Shown piece by piece: positions 36,753 through 36,965 of a DNA stretch of 36,965 nt (position 1 is its first letter; each line of letters begins with the position of its first letter). The translations under genes and the position numbers were made by a program. The notes beneath the pieces are model-generated. The model saw nothing but the letters and a program-made list of their open reading frames with translations. It did no database searches and had not been told where the DNA came from. Source of the stretch: Apostichopus parvimensis. Taxonomy: Eukaryota > Echinodermata > Holothuroidea > Aspidochirotida > Stichopodidae. The stretch spans positions 7,710-44,674 of the forward strand of contig KN894831.1 in NCBI GenBank assembly GCA_000934455.1, in the 5' to 3' direction.

Positions 36753-36965
36753 TAGCCAGTGACGGATCGAGGATTTCGAAAGGGGCGTGTGCCTCAGCCT
36801 TCCCATTACAACGACATCTCCATTTTTGACGTTTCCACTTTTCCTCTCTTACTAATGTATATATATATATACAAATATGTAGTATATCATGACGCGTGTG
36901 TGTGTATGGACGCCTTAAACAATTGTAAAATGAAACCAACTGTGGCTGGTCTTGAACTCGACCGA
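36753..36965 (+). repeat. Second repeat end, cut by the window edge
   Basis: gtgacggatcgaggatttcg is followed by (ta)n and (gt)n microsatellites at about 36858-36906. Probably the start of a dispersed element that continues beyond the window. Confidence 0.4.

Noticed and set aside
36480-36806. Minus-strand Ser/Phe/Pro/Leu-rich frames
   Set aside because: Translation of the polypurine tract; low-complexity artefacts.

Overview
This is a eukaryotic window, most likely from a marine invertebrate deuterostome. A sea cucumber or other echinoderm is my best guess, but I could not test it. The reasons are AT-rich DNA, many GT-AG introns, a NACHT domain of the invertebrate NLR type joined to immunoglobulin (Ig) exons, and many decayed non-LTR retrotransposons and foldback elements. 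Nothing looks prokaryotic: there are no operons, ribosome binding sites or CRISPR arrays.

Main gene (minus strand, about 20376 down to 415). I chained exons by splice sites and codon phase into one reading frame of 3903 nt, or 1300 residues. In order they encode a signal peptide (20328-20376), an Ig domain (19237-19539), two Ig domains in one exon (17585-18238), a fourth Ig domain (16551-16904), a transmembrane helix (15557-15676), a juxtamembrane exon (15051-15127), a 25-nt microexon (13953-13977), a large NACHT exon (11232-12691), a leucine-rich exon (10843-11045), two linker exons (9609-9688, 7556-7650), a series of small phase-0 exons of 21 to 93 nt (7111 down to 1633), a 28-nt exon (1174-1201) and a terminal exon (415-512). 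A poly(A) signal lies at 80-85. The predicted product is a type I membrane receptor with an Ig ectodomain and an NLR-like NACHT/LRR cytoplasmic part. That is not a canonical NLR, nor a canonical Ig receptor.

Second 5' module (minus strand, 34726 down to 33043). This is another signal-peptide exon followed by two Ig exons, all ending in phase 1. It is either a truncated tandem paralogue or an alternative 5' end that could splice onto the main gene across about 13 kb.

Mobile DNA. A 5'-truncated LINE 3' end on the minus strand (8454-9340) lies in an intron of the main gene. A Penelope-like 3' end with a decayed hammerhead-ribozyme-like motif is at 18440-18835. A short LINE insertion with a perfect 11-bp target duplication (20692-21289) sits just upstream of the main gene start. 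A 300-bp foldback element is at 22042-22342, a TIR element at 23046-23523, and a diverged repeat pair at 23995-24250 and 25008-25549. A broken CR1/L2-type LINE with SGNH, endonuclease and RT segments occupies 28900-32205 on the plus strand. Nested TIR elements lie at 35688-36223, and repeat ends with a polypurine tract at 36489-36965. The remaining long stretches are AT-rich intron or intergenic DNA in which I see no supported gene.

Limits: all exon joins are by eye. The Ig, transmembrane and NACHT exons are secure. The small C-terminal exons are supported mainly by consistent phase and divisibility by three, and need transcript evidence.
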